A DNA stretch of 64,000 nt, taken from positions 62,001 through 126,000 of the forward strand of contig JACIXD010000008.1 in the NCBI GenBank assembly GCA_014360645.1, read 5' to 3'. Made by a program: the position numbers and the translations under genes. Positions 35,021 through 44,309 of the stretch are shown here, piece after piece. Numbering within the stretch: the stretch's first letter is position 1; each line of letters begins with the position of its first letter. This DNA is from Actinomycetota bacterium. GTDB taxonomy: Bacteria > Actinomycetota > Geothermincolia > Geothermincolales > RBG-13-55-18. The notes below the pieces were generated by a model. The model did no database searches, was not told the DNA's origin, and saw nothing but the letters and a program-made list of their open reading frames with translations.

Positions 35021-35204
35021 AATATGAAAAGGTATGTGCGCGGGGGATCGGGTGCTGGTACCGGGAGGAAAGTCGGCGATCTCTTATAAATGCCATGCGC
35101 GCGGGGAATCAAGAGCACGGGGGCGGAGGATGGTGTTTACCGGCACGGGCGCCGGGAATAATGGTCCTTGAGGTTGGACCGGTCCATGAGAGAAGGAGTG
35201 GAAG

Positions 35205-35495
35205 ATGTACGACGAATACCTCGAGATGGTGGAGGGAGAGGGAGGCAAACACGATCTCATCCTCTTCGCCCTTTCCACCTGCGGGTGGTGCCGTAAGGCG
35301 AGGGGCTTCCTGGACGAGAACAAGCTCCCCTACCGCTACGTCTATGTGGACCTTCTGGAAGGAGATGCCCAGAAAGAGGTATTCGAAGAGGTGAAGAGAC
35401 GCAACCCGCGCAAGACCTTCCCCACCCTGGTGGTGGACGGCGAGGAGGTAATCGCGGGGTTCAACGAGGACAAATACCGCGAAACGCTGCTTTGA
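35205..35495 (+). CDS. glutaredoxin-like protein
   Basis: The 96-residue protein is a thioredoxin-fold glutaredoxin/NrdH type: C-G-W-C active site (Cys 26 and 29), a cis-Pro region F-P-T-L, and the terminal G-F-N-E/D segment. It reduces disulfides or glutathione-like mixed disulfides in the cytoplasm. GAGAAGGAG precedes the ATG. The next gene, a thioredoxin-reductase-type enzyme, is 81 bases away and a likely electron donor. Confidence 0.85.
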   Translation: MYDEYLEMVEGEGGKHDLILFALSTCGWCRKARGFLDENKLPYRYVYVDLLEGDAQKEVFEEVKRRNPRKTFPTLVVDGEEVIAGFNEDKYRETLL

Positions 35496-35576
35496 GCCGC
35501 GCCTGCACGGGGAGCCTGTACTGCTGCCCGGCAATCGCGGCGAGAGGGAGGATTATATTGAGAGGGAGGCACTGAA

Positions 35577-36218
35577 TTGAGCCCGGAGTTCGCGCCCGAG
35601 GTCCTGGAGTTCTGCGAGCGCCTGGAAAAGGAGGCGGAGGCGGGGGGATACCACCTCAATCCGGACAGGGAGATGACCCTCATGCTCGCCGAGGGTCTGC
35701 TGGTCAACCTGAAGCGCTACGGTTACCAGCTCTGTCCCTGCCGCCTGGGGGAAGGAGAGATGGACAGGGACCTGGATATCATATGTCCCTGCGACTATCG
35801 CGACGCCGACCTGGACGAATACGGCCAGTGCTATTGCTCGCTCTACGTATCCCGGGAGGTATTGGAGGGGAAGAGGGAGCTGGAGGGCCAGATCCCCGAG
35901 CGCAGGCCGGAGCCCGAGGAGCGGGAAAGGATGCGGGAGGAGGGCAGGGCGGCGGCGCGCGCATCGCGGAAGACCCTTCCGGTATGGCGTTGCAAGGTCT
36001 GCGGATACTTGGCCGCCCGGGAGAGGCCCCCCGAGGTGTGCCCGATATGCAAGGCGGGGCGAGAGCGCTTCGAGGAGTTCCCCCCGGGAGGCGCAGTGAC
36101 GCCCCTTCCGGTATGGCGTTGCAAGGTGTGCGGATACTTGGCCGCCCGGGAGAGGCCCCCCGAGGTGTGCCCGATATGCAAGGCGGGGCGAGAGCGCTTC
36201 GAGGAGTTCCCCCTCTGA
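35577..36218 (+). CDS. ferredoxin:thioredoxin reductase catalytic subunit fused to two rubredoxin domains
   Basis: Residues 1-100 are the FTR beta (catalytic) domain, with C-P-C (53, 55), C-P-C (70, 72) and C-Y-C (85, 87) supplying the [4Fe-4S] cluster and redox disulfide. After a charged helical linker there are two rubredoxin-like domains (W-R-C-K-V-C-G-Y ... C-P-I-C-K-A-G), nearly identical to each other. They come from a 129-bp in-frame DNA duplication with very few differences. TTG 35577 is the start (GGGAGG eight bases upstream). It probably passes electrons to the adjacent glutaredoxin or to thioredoxins. Confidence 0.88.
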   Translation: MSPEFAPEVLEFCERLEKEAEAGGYHLNPDREMTLMLAEGLLVNLKRYGYQLCPCRLGEGEMDRDLDIICPCDYRDADLDEYGQCYCSLYVSREVLEGKRELEGQIPERRPEPEERERMREEGRAAARASRKTLPVWRCKVCGYLAARERPPEVCPICKAGRERFEEFPPGGAVTPLPVWRCKVCGYLAARERPPEVCPICKAGRERFEEFPL

Positions 36219-36420
36219 CGACCCTACCATCCCCCGGCGGCAGCCAAGCCTTTCATGCCGATCTCCTTTGCGGGAAAGGTGATGAGCGCGGCTCATACCC
36301 CGTTTCCTCCCGGAACAGCCCAAGGGTCTCGCGCCCCGGCCTTCCCCGTCGCTTCCATATGTGGCCTTCCGACGGGATCCAGGAGAGGTTTGTCAGGTCG
36401 GCACAGGGTGAAGTGGGCGA

Positions 36421-37692
36421 TCAGTCCCCCGCCGCGAGCGAGATGCCCCCGCTGGAGCATTCCACCTCCAACTGCAGGGTCACCGGCGATTCCCGGAAGG
36501 CGGCGTTGACGTAGACCGCCCCGTCCCGGTCGCTGGAATCGAGGGTCATTCCCTGCACGCGCAGGCGCCCCGAGCCCATGCGAACCCGAACGCGCACACC
36601 CACATCCTGCGGCAGGTAGAGGTACACGTCTCCGGAACCGCTGTCCACCCGTCCCCACAGGCCTCCCTGCCAGCGCCCCCTGAGGTCGATCTCGGTGCGG
36701 CCGCTGGCGTTCTCCACATCCAGCCGGACATAGGGCGCGTAGGTGCCGCGGAGGTCCAGGCGCACCCCGCCGCTGCCCTGGCCGATCTCGATGCTCCCCA
36801 GGTCGGGCATCTCCCCGGAGAGGTCTATGTCCATGCCTCCGCTGCCGGATTCCACCTTCAGGGAGCGCAAGGCGAGGTCCTGAAGTCGGAATACGCCTTC
36901 CGCGCCAGCCAGATCGGCCCGCAGTTCCAGGGGCATGCTCCCGGCGAGGCGAACATGCCAGTCGTTGCGGACGAGCCAGAAGGTCGAAGCCCACCAGTCT
37001 CCCCCCTGGACCACGGCGAGCCTTCCTTCCTCGCCGCGAACGGAATAATCAACGCTCGGTTCCCAATCCCTGACGTTGAAGGTGAAGGTTCCCTCGAAAA
37101 GGCCCTCCGCGCCCCCCTCGACCGATAGTCTCCCTGAGCGCATCCTCAACTCCGCCACCACTCGTTCCGCCCCCTGAGGCGACAGCGTCCTGGTGACGGT
37201 ACGCGTCTTTCCCAGAAAATGGATAGACCAGGGGACGGCCAGGGCGGCCAGCGCCAGCAGCACGGCCAGGTTCACGATGCCCAGCGCCAGACCCGCGGTG
37301 GCAAACCCGCCTCCCCCCTGCTCTCCTCGCGAGTCCCGGATACGCGAGCGGGCCACCAGAGCGAAGACGATGGCCAGGATACCGCCCAGCAGGGGAAGAC
37401 ACATGAAGGACAGGACCCCCAGCACGAGGGAGGAGACTGCCCAACCGCTGGTCTTCGTCACCGGGGGGCGGGGCCCGACGGGCCCGCCCCCCGGGCCCGG
37501 GAGGGACGCGGGCGGCGGGGAAGGGGCCGGCGGCGGGGAAGAGGCGTGACCGGCCGCCGCGGGTCCCTCCGCGCATGAAGTCTCGTCCCTCCAAGGCGGA
37601 GATGCCCCGCTTGCGCCCGCCGGCGCTCCGCAGAGATGGCAGAAGGCCGCCCCCTCTAAGAGACCTCCGCCGCAACGCTCACATATGCTCAT
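36421..37692 (-). CDS. zinc-ribbon membrane protein with adhesin-like beta domain
   Basis: This 423-residue protein starts with a zinc ribbon (C-E-R-C-G ... C-H-L-C-G). A Pro-rich linker and a DUF4190-like pair of membrane helices (about residues 82-150) come next. A C-terminal beta-helix/toastrack domain resembles DUF4097/LiaF-type envelope-stress proteins, with repeats such as V-E-S-G-S-G-G-M-D-I-D-L-S-G and I-G-Q-G-S-G-G-V-R-L-D-L-R-G. It probably sits in the cytoplasmic membrane, with the beta domain outside. Function unknown. Confidence 0.7.
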   Translation of the reverse strand: MSICERCGGGLLEGAAFCHLCGAPAGASGASPPWRDETSCAEGPAAAGHASSPPPAPSPPPASLPGPGGGPVGPRPPVTKTSGWAVSSLVLGVLSFMCLPLLGGILAIVFALVARSRIRDSRGEQGGGGFATAGLALGIVNLAVLLALAALAVPWSIHFLGKTRTVTRTLSPQGAERVVAELRMRSGRLSVEGGAEGLFEGTFTFNVRDWEPSVDYSVRGEEGRLAVVQGGDWWASTFWLVRNDWHVRLAGSMPLELRADLAGAEGVFRLQDLALRSLKVESGSGGMDIDLSGEMPDLGSIEIGQGSGGVRLDLRGTYAPYVRLDVENASGRTEIDLRGRWQGGLWGRVDSGSGDVYLYLPQDVGVRVRVRMGSGRLRVQGMTLDSSDRDGAVYVNAAFRESPVTLQLEVECSSGGISLAAGD

Positions 37693-37830
37693 GTCCCGAC
37701 CTCTCCATGCCTGACCTCATCCGGAACGCCCTCTGGCGCGCCGTTCGCCTGTTGGCGGCCCCGGTGCCTTTCCCCTCCGGACCGCCGCGACACGGCTTTT
37801 CGCCGGCGGGAGCGCGGTTCACCGCTCACC

Positions 37831-38631
37831 TCACGCTCCGTCCAGCCATTCCTCGAGCATCCTTACCACCAACTCCGGATATTCGTAATTGGGGCAGTGG
37901 CCGCAATCCGGCACTAGGCGCAAGTCGGCATCCCGCAGCAGGCCGCACAGTCGGCGGGCCTCGGACGCCTTCACCGATCTGTCCTGCTCGCCGTGGATCA
38001 CCAGCACCGGCATCTTCACTCCCGCCGCCTCCCGAGAGAGGTCGAGGTGCCTTACCAGGTAGGTGGTGGCGATCAGCGCCCGCCTGTCCACCAGGGAGGC
38101 ACGTGCGGCCGCCCGCCGCAGGAATTCCTCGGGCAATCTCTCCGGTTTACAGACGGAGGACTTGATGAATCGGGCATAGGTCCTCTCGCCCCAGAAGGGA
38201 GATACCGCGCGCAGCGCGGCTTCCAGGAAGGGAAGCCGGTTGGGCCAGGCGAGGGAGCGTGAGCGGTACGGCGTGTCCATGAGCACCAGGCGCCGGACGC
38301 TTTCCGGATGCCTGAAGGCGTGGTGCAGCGCGATCGCGCCTCCCATGGAATGGCCCACCAGGATCAGGGAAGAGGCGCCCGCTGCCCGGGCGGCCTCTTC
38401 TATGAAGGACGAGAAACCGTCCAGGGTGAAGGAGAAATCGGGCGGGGTCTCCGCGCCGCCGTGACCGGGCAGGTCCGGCGCCAGCACGTGGTACGCGGGC
38501 GAGAGCAGCGGCAGCATGAGGTCCCAGAGCGCCGACGACCCTATCCAGCCGTGGACCAGCATCAGCGCGGCTCTTTCCCCGCTGCTGTTGCGCGAGTATG
38601 CTCCCTCCTGCCTTGCCGGCTCCGTCAGCAT
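37831..38631 (-). CDS. alpha/beta hydrolase
   Basis: The 266-residue alpha/beta-fold hydrolase has the nucleophile elbow G-H-S-M-G-G, the oxyanion segment V-H-G-W-I-G-S, the acidic residue in I-H-G-E-Q-D and the catalytic His in D-C-G-H-C-P-N. It fits the esterase/lipase/haloperoxidase-like group. The substrate is unknown. It runs away from the histidine kinase gene, with direct repeats in the 627-base divergent gap. Confidence 0.82.
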   Translation of the reverse strand: MLTEPARQEGAYSRNSSGERAALMLVHGWIGSSALWDLMLPLLSPAYHVLAPDLPGHGGAETPPDFSFTLDGFSSFIEEAARAAGASSLILVGHSMGGAIALHHAFRHPESVRRLVLMDTPYRSRSLAWPNRLPFLEAALRAVSPFWGERTYARFIKSSVCKPERLPEEFLRRAAARASLVDRRALIATTYLVRHLDLSREAAGVKMPVLVIHGEQDRSVKASEARRLCGLLRDADLRLVPDCGHCPNYEYPELVVRMLEEWLDGA

Positions 38632-38747
38632 CCCCTTTCCCTGTATCCCCCGGTCTCCCGCGTCTCAGCGTCGTATTCCCGCTGGCGATCCCACCTTAAT
38701 CTTTCCCGTACTTGCCATGCCGCTAACGGTCACCGCCATCAAGTGCC

Positions 38748-38855
38748 CTGATATAAGCTTACATATCATTGCAATCATCCTCGCTTAGACTGCACCACGA
38801 TAAAGGATGAACCCTGGCCGCTGATATAAGCTTACATATAATTGCGATAATCCTC
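38748..38855. repeat. 35-bp direct repeat, 73-bp spacing
   Basis: 38748-38782 and 38821-38855 match at 32 of 35 positions, both starting CTGATATAAGCTTACATAT. They lie in the divergent gap 38632-39258, which otherwise shows no gene. An AT-rich segment at 39121-39160 may include the histidine-kinase promoter. Confidence 0.6.
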
Positions 38856-39258
38856 ACCTCTTCCGGCTTCCGCGCCGGTCTCTTCCCGCGGCGTATCCCC
38901 CTACACGATGCCGAAAGCCCCCGGTTTCCAGCCACCAGGATATCCCACTCGCGTTTCGCATTGAACATCGGGGTAACGCATCGTTTGCAGAAGGCCGGTA
39001 TCGCTACGCCTGGTCCTGCCCGTCTGCCCTACCGATAGAGGCCACGCGGCGCATCCCTGCGGTCACGGGGGCCGGGTGACGGGCGGCGGCAGCGCGCGCT
39101 GCTCCCGGTCGCGGCGGCGCCATACAGCAACCATATCTATCTACATATCTATCCGCGCCGGCACCGGGGGCATGCGGCGGCACCGGATATCGTTCGCGCG
39201 GGGTGAAGAACGGTGCCGGTTAGGCCGATTATCTGTATGGGACGAAAGGGAGTCCGCT

Positions 39259-42153
39259 TTGCACGAGAAAAAGAGACTCGAGGACATAGAGGATAGCGAG
39301 GAACAAACCCTGAGGCGGCGCTTGGCGGACCTCGAGGAGGAGAGGGCGAGGAGAGCAAGGGTCGAGCGGGCACTGCGCCTGAGCGAGCGTTACTTCCGCT
39401 CCATAATCGAGAGCACCACCGACCTGGTGAGCATCATGGACGCCGCCGGCACCGTCCATTACCACAGCCCGTCGGTCGCCGACATCCTCGGCTATGACGC
39501 GGAGGAGATGCTGGGCAAGAGCGCCCTGGAGCTCGTGCACCCCGGAGACCTTGAACGGGTGAGGGAGGCCTTCGAGAGGCTGGTAGCGGAGCCGGACACC
39601 CCCATCTCCCTCGAGGTCCGTTACCGCCGCAGGGACGGGAGCTGGCGGGTGCTCGACGGCGCGGGCAAGGGGATGGTCGGAGAAGACGGGGAGAGGTGGG
39701 TGCTGGTGGTCTGCCGCGACGTCACCGACCGCAGGGAGGCCGAGGAGGACCTCAACATGCACCGCCTCCACCTGGAAGAACTGGTGGCGGAGCGCACGCG
39801 GGAGCTGGAACGGACCAACCAGCTCCTGCGCCTGGAGGTGGAGCGCCGCAGGGAGGCCGAGGAGGAGCTGCAGCGGCGGGAGCGTTACTATCGGAACCTC
39901 ATCGAGCATTCCTACGGGGTGATCAACGTCGTGGAGCCCGACGGCACCCTGCAGTTCGTCAGCCCCTCCGTGTATGACATATTCGGCTACCGCCCGGAGG
40001 AGCTGGTGGGGCGGAACGTATTCGACTTCATACATCCCGACGACCTCCCGGCCATCGCCGCCGCCATCGCCGAGGGCCTTACCCACGAGGGATACGCCAC
40101 CCAGATGCGCTTCCGCTGGCGGAGCAGGGACGGCTCGTGGAGGATATGCGAGGCGGCGGGCAAGAACTTGCTGCAAGACCCGGCGGTGCGAGGGGTGGTG
40201 ATGCATACCCGCGACGTCACCGACCGCGTCGAGGCCGAGAGGGCCCTGCGGGAGAGCGAGGAGAAGTTCCGCCTCATCTCCGAGCAGTCCATGATGGGCA
40301 TCATGATCCTCCAGGACGACGTGTTAAAGTACGTCAACCAGGCCGCCTCGGATATCTTCGGCTATTCCGTGGAGGAGGCCCTCTCCTGGGGGCCGTGGGG
40401 GTTCCTGGACATCATCCTTCCCGAGGACCGCGGGTTCGTGCGGGAGCAGGCTTGCCGCAAGCAGCACGGCGAGGAAGGCCAGGTACGGGGCTACGTCTTC
40501 CGCGTGAAGACGCCCTCGGGAGAGGTGAAATGGGCGGAGCTGTACTCAAAGCACGTAGTCTACGCAGGGAGGGGGGCGGTGCTCATCTCGGTGACGGACA
40601 TCACCGCCCACGTGCGCCTGGAGGAGGAGCTGGCGGAGAGCGAGGAGCGCTTCCGCTCCCTCATCGAGAAGGCCCATGACGTCATCGTGGTCATGGACGG
40701 AGAGGGAAAGGTGACCTTCGTCAGCCCCTCGGCGGAGAGGATGCTAGGGTACGGGACGCACGACATGTTGTGCATGAGCGTTTTCGACATCGTCGCCGAG
40801 GAGGAAGCGGCGGAAGCCAGGGAAGCGCTGCGCTTCTGCCTCGAGAACCCGGACATGGTGGTGAGCAGGAGGCTCGGGGTCATGCACCGGGACGGGTCCC
40901 GCAGGGAGATGGAGGTGACGGCCACCAATTGCCTCGCCCATCCCTCGGTGCGGGGGGTGATCATCAACATGCGCGACGTCACCGACCGCGTGGCGGCCCA
41001 CCGCAAACTGGAACGGTTAAACCATCTCTTCCTCAGCCTGGGGGCGGATCTCTTCGAGAACATGGAGAAGATCGTCTCCTGCTGCCGGGATGTCCTCGAC
41101 GCGCCGCTCGCGGCCTACTGTCGCCTGGAGGGCGCAAAGCTCTCCATCCTCTCCTCCGCGCCGGGGGAGGAGGGCTTCATGGTGGTGGAGGAGGCGGGGA
41201 AGAGCATCGCCGGGGAGATGGTGCGTCGCGACCTGCGCGGGCCCTGGGCGGTCGAGGATATCGTCGCGCATCCCGCCCTCGCCAACGACCACCTGGTGTC
41301 CAGGCACGGTTTCCGATCCTTCCTGGCTTGCCCGGTGGCGGGGAAGGGCGGGGCCGTGGGGGCGCTGTGCCTTTTCGATCACCGGCCCCGCGCCTTTACC
41401 CACGAGGAGGAGGAGCTCGCGGGCATGCTGGCCCGCGCCCTCGCGGTGGAAGAGGAGCGCCTCTCATACGAGCTGGGCCTCAAGGATTTCGTGGACGTGG
41501 CCTCCCACGAGCTACGCCACCCCATCACCCTCATGAAGGGCTACGCCGCGACCCTGGCCAAGTTCGGGGACAGTCTGGGCGAGGAGGAGAGAAGGGAGTA
41601 CCTGGGCATCATTGACGAGGGGGCGAACCGCCTGGACATGCTCATCAGAGAGCTGCTGGACGTCTCGCGCATCGAGCGCGGGCGCTTCTCCATACACCGC
41701 GTCCGCCAGCGCCTGGAGCCCATCCTCGAGCGCGCGGTGGGGGAGATGGAGAAGAAGAGCCGAGGCCGGCGCTTCGAGCTGCGCCTCCCGCTCTATAGCT
41801 CTCCGCGCGAGGTGGACGCCGATAAGATCCTGCGCGTGCTGGTGATCCTGCTGGACAACGCGGTGGCCCACTCCCCCGCTGCCTTCCCCGTGGAGGTCTC
41901 GCTGGAGGAGGCGGGAGAGATGGGGGAGGCGGCGGTGCTCTCGGTGCTCGACCGCGGGGTGGGAGTCCCGGAAAGGGACCGCGAGCTCATTTTCGAGCGC
42001 TTCTACCAGGTGGAGGACGCCCTCCACCACACCACGGGCGGCATGGGCTTGGGCCTATACATCGCGCGGGAGATCGTGGAGGCCCACGGCGGGCGCATCT
42101 GGTGCGAGCCCCGCAAGGGAGGAGGCACCGCCTTCCGTTTTACCCTGCCGTAG
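39259..42153 (+). CDS. multi-PAS/GAF sensor histidine kinase
   Basis: The 964-residue soluble kinase starts with a coiled coil. Four PAS domains follow (about 45-150, 210-325, 336-450, 464-575), each ending in a PAC-type R-D-V-T-D-R motif. A GAF domain (about 590-735) is next, then HisKA (S-H-E-L-R-H-P, His 750) and HATPase (N box D-N-A-V-A-H-S, G1 D-R-G-V-G-V-P, G2 G-G-M-G-L-G-L-Y). No membrane segment is seen, so it senses cytoplasmic signals. TTG 39259 is taken as the start, with GGGAG six bases upstream; an ATG 90 bases earlier is possible. No cognate response regulator is adjacent. Confidence 0.9.
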   Translation: MHEKKRLEDIEDSEEQTLRRRLADLEEERARRARVERALRLSERYFRSIIESTTDLVSIMDAAGTVHYHSPSVADILGYDAEEMLGKSALELVHPGDLERVREAFERLVAEPDTPISLEVRYRRRDGSWRVLDGAGKGMVGEDGERWVLVVCRDVTDRREAEEDLNMHRLHLEELVAERTRELERTNQLLRLEVERRREAEEELQRRERYYRNLIEHSYGVINVVEPDGTLQFVSPSVYDIFGYRPEELVGRNVFDFIHPDDLPAIAAAIAEGLTHEGYATQMRFRWRSRDGSWRICEAAGKNLLQDPAVRGVVMHTRDVTDRVEAERALRESEEKFRLISEQSMMGIMILQDDVLKYVNQAASDIFGYSVEEALSWGPWGFLDIILPEDRGFVREQACRKQHGEEGQVRGYVFRVKTPSGEVKWAELYSKHVVYAGRGAVLISVTDITAHVRLEEELAESEERFRSLIEKAHDVIVVMDGEGKVTFVSPSAERMLGYGTHDMLCMSVFDIVAEEEAAEAREALRFCLENPDMVVSRRLGVMHRDGSRREMEVTATNCLAHPSVRGVIINMRDVTDRVAAHRKLERLNHLFLSLGADLFENMEKIVSCCRDVLDAPLAAYCRLEGAKLSILSSAPGEEGFMVVEEAGKSIAGEMVRRDLRGPWAVEDIVAHPALANDHLVSRHGFRSFLACPVAGKGGAVGALCLFDHRPRAFTHEEEELAGMLARALAVEEERLSYELGLKDFVDVASHELRHPITLMKGYAATLAKFGDSLGEEERREYLGIIDEGANRLDMLIRELLDVSRIERGRFSIHRVRQRLEPILERAVGEMEKKSRGRRFELRLPLYSSPREVDADKILRVLVILLDNAVAHSPAAFPVEVSLEEAGEMGEAAVLSVLDRGVGVPERDRELIFERFYQVEDALHHTTGGMGLGLYIAREIVEAHGGRIWCEPRKGGGTAFRFTLP

Positions 42154-42318
42154 GGGCGGAGCGGGCGCGCCGTAGGCCCCGTTCTCGGCGATACGCGGAA
42201 GCCGGAGGTGTTATAATAGCGCCCGTACCCGACTTGCTTGCCGGGATCGCTAGAGTATCCGAAGCCTCCGCAAGCCGCGTTATCGTGAAACATCTCTAAC
42301 TAAAGCAATATAAACATG

Positions 42319-42347
42319 TTGACCTTATATCCTTACATGTATATAAT
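42319..42347 (+). promoter_or_regulatory. strong sigma-70-type promoter for the pseudokinase gene
   Basis: TTGACC, 17 bases, TATAAT, in an AT-rich patch 58 bases before the start codon. The spacer and -35 include ACATG ... CATGT, a 5-bp inverted repeat. This is one of the best promoter matches in the window. Confidence 0.7.
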
Positions 42348-42404
42348 ATTTCCGCTTGCGCTAGTTGTCTGAAGAGATGCCGGTAACCCCGGGGGTGAGG
42401 GCAT

Positions 42405-44150
42405 ATGGGCGGCGAGATCATCGCCGAAAAGTTCGCCCTACTCAGGACGCGCGGCGGCAACGGCGTCGCCGTCACCCACCTGGTGGAGGACACCCTGCTC
42501 GGAGAGAGAGCGGTGGTCAAGGTCAGCGAGGGGCTGGAGGACCTCGCCTTCGAGTATCTCAAGACCTACAATCTCGCCAGGGAGCTGGACCTCCCAGGCC
42601 TGCTCATGCCTCTGGAAGGAGGCCTGCTGGAGGAGGAAGGCGGCTATTACATGGCCTTCCCCGAGCTGGGGGAACCATCCCTCGAGGACTGGCTGCGAAC
42701 GGGCGGGCTTCTCCGCTGCGAGGAGATAATGGCCCTGGCCTTGGGGATCCTGCGCGCGCTGGAAGGGCTGCACGGCGCCGGGCTCGTCCATCTCTTCCTC
42801 AACCCACGCAACGTCTTCTACCGTCCCGGGGGGCACGTGACCCTCAAGGATCCCGCGCTGCGGAGCTGCTTCTTTTCGAGGTTCCTGGAGGAGGTGGCGG
42901 CACCCGACTTCCACTATTTCAGTCCCGCGGTGATGGACGGCGACCCGCCGGGGCCGGAGGCGGATCTCTTCGCGGTGGGCAGGCTGGTGGGACGCCTGCT
43001 GGAGGAGGCGGGGGACGCGGGCTCCTCCCCCTGCGTCTCCCGGATCGCGGGACTGGCGCAGGCCTGCATGGAAGCGGGGATCGCCGGGAGCGCGGTGTCG
43101 GCTCGAGACCTGCTGGCAGAGTTTGCCGGGGAATCGGCGGGGAGAGGCTGGGACGTGGCGGGTTCCGGCGGGGGAGCACCCGAGCCCGGAGAGGCCAAGA
43201 GACGGGAGGAAACGGTCACCGGAGGCCATTTTTCTCCCCGCGCGGAAGCCGCCCCGTCGGAGTGCATGCCGGAGCCGGCAGGCAACGCGGCGCGCCGCGG
43301 GCACGGCGCGACGAGGGGCATAGGCCGACCTTTTGCGGCGCTGAGGTTCACGCGCCCGCTGTTGAGGATGTCAGGGCGGCGGGGGCTGTCCGGAACGTGT
43401 GCGGGGGAAGGGGAATCCCCCGCGGCGGGAGAGGCGAGGGTCCGCACGCGGGCGGAGGCGAGCGGGCAGGCTCGAGGCCGCGGGGCTCCGTCCGGGTCCC
43501 GGCCCCCGTTATCACTTGAAAGAAAAGGATGGGCGACCGCGCTGTTGCTGGCGGCGTTCCTCTTTCTCGCCCTGGCGGGATGGTCGGGCGCCTTTCTCCT
43601 CCTGCAGGGCGGAGGCGTGAAGGCGCCCGCCGACAGCACGGCGGGGCGATCTTGCGCGGGCGGCGATGCCGCGGCGGCGGCCGGACTGCTGGGCAGGTCC
43701 AGGGGCCTTACGGTGGATGGGACCGCCTCCGGTCTCCGGACGGCGCAGGGGGAGGTCGAGGCGAACGGCGGGGCAGAGCTCGAGGGAGCGGCGGCTGGTA
43801 GCACCCGGGATGCAACGGTGGATGAGGTGGAGGGCGCCAGGGACGGCGGGGAGGAGCCGGCGGCGGCCCCTTCATCCCCCGCAGGCGGCTCCGGTGCGCC
43901 CCCCGTGGCGTCCTTCACCCTCACCCCCGCCGAGGGAAGGTCTCCACTCCAGGTGCTGCTGGACGCCTCCGCCAGCCACGATCCGGACGGACGCATCGTC
44001 GCCTACTCCTGGAGCTTCGGAGCCGCCGGAGTGAGGCTCTACCACGTCTTCGAGAGCAGCGTCATCCCCGCGAGGATATCGGTCACCCTGACGGTGACCG
44101 ACGACGTGGGGAACAGCGCCAGCGCGACCCGTTACGTGACCCTCTATTGA
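42405..44150 (+). CDS. kinase-like (pseudokinase) membrane protein with external PKD domain
   Basis: This 581-residue protein has three parts. Residues 1-230 have a protein-kinase fold outline: the beta3 Lys (K39 in V-V-K-V-S-E) and the metal Asn (N136) are kept. The catalytic loop, however, reads H-L-F-L-N-P-R-N (131 is Phe instead of Asp, 133 is Asn instead of Lys), and D-F-G is D-P-A (149-151). A disordered linker leads to one transmembrane helix (about 376-401). An Ala/Gly-rich stalk then carries a PKD domain (about 499-581, with A-S-A-S-H-D-P-D-G and Y-S-W-S-F-G). It looks like a receptor with an inactive cytoplasmic kinase domain. Confidence 0.75.
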   Translation: MGGEIIAEKFALLRTRGGNGVAVTHLVEDTLLGERAVVKVSEGLEDLAFEYLKTYNLARELDLPGLLMPLEGGLLEEEGGYYMAFPELGEPSLEDWLRTGGLLRCEEIMALALGILRALEGLHGAGLVHLFLNPRNVFYRPGGHVTLKDPALRSCFFSRFLEEVAAPDFHYFSPAVMDGDPPGPEADLFAVGRLVGRLLEEAGDAGSSPCVSRIAGLAQACMEAGIAGSAVSARDLLAEFAGESAGRGWDVAGSGGGAPEPGEAKRREETVTGGHFSPRAEAAPSECMPEPAGNAARRGHGATRGIGRPFAALRFTRPLLRMSGRRGLSGTCAGEGESPAAGEARVRTRAEASGQARGRGAPSGSRPPLSLERKGWATALLLAAFLFLALAGWSGAFLLLQGGGVKAPADSTAGRSCAGGDAAAAAGLLGRSRGLTVDGTASGLRTAQGEVEANGGAELEGAAAGSTRDATVDEVEGARDGGEEPAAAPSSPAGGSGAPPVASFTLTPAEGRSPLQVLLDASASHDPDGRIVAYSWSFGAAGVRLYHVFESSVIPARISVTLTVTDDVGNSASATRYVTLY

Positions 44151-44309
44151 CCCCGGTGCCGGACGAACCAGGGGGCCGGGAACGGCGATCATGCCTCGTC
44201 CGTTATCCCGGGTTCGCCCTGGCCGGAAGAAATGACTGTCAAGCCGGCGGCCGAACGACCGATATATTTGTTAACGGTGGGGTGCCCTTCTCCGGACGGA
44301 AGCAAAGGC

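Noticed and set aside
34662-35096. 144-codon Pro/Ser/His-rich frame on the minus strand
   Set aside because: Its repetitive composition is explained by the purine-rich degenerate repeat on the plus strand; there is no start signal.
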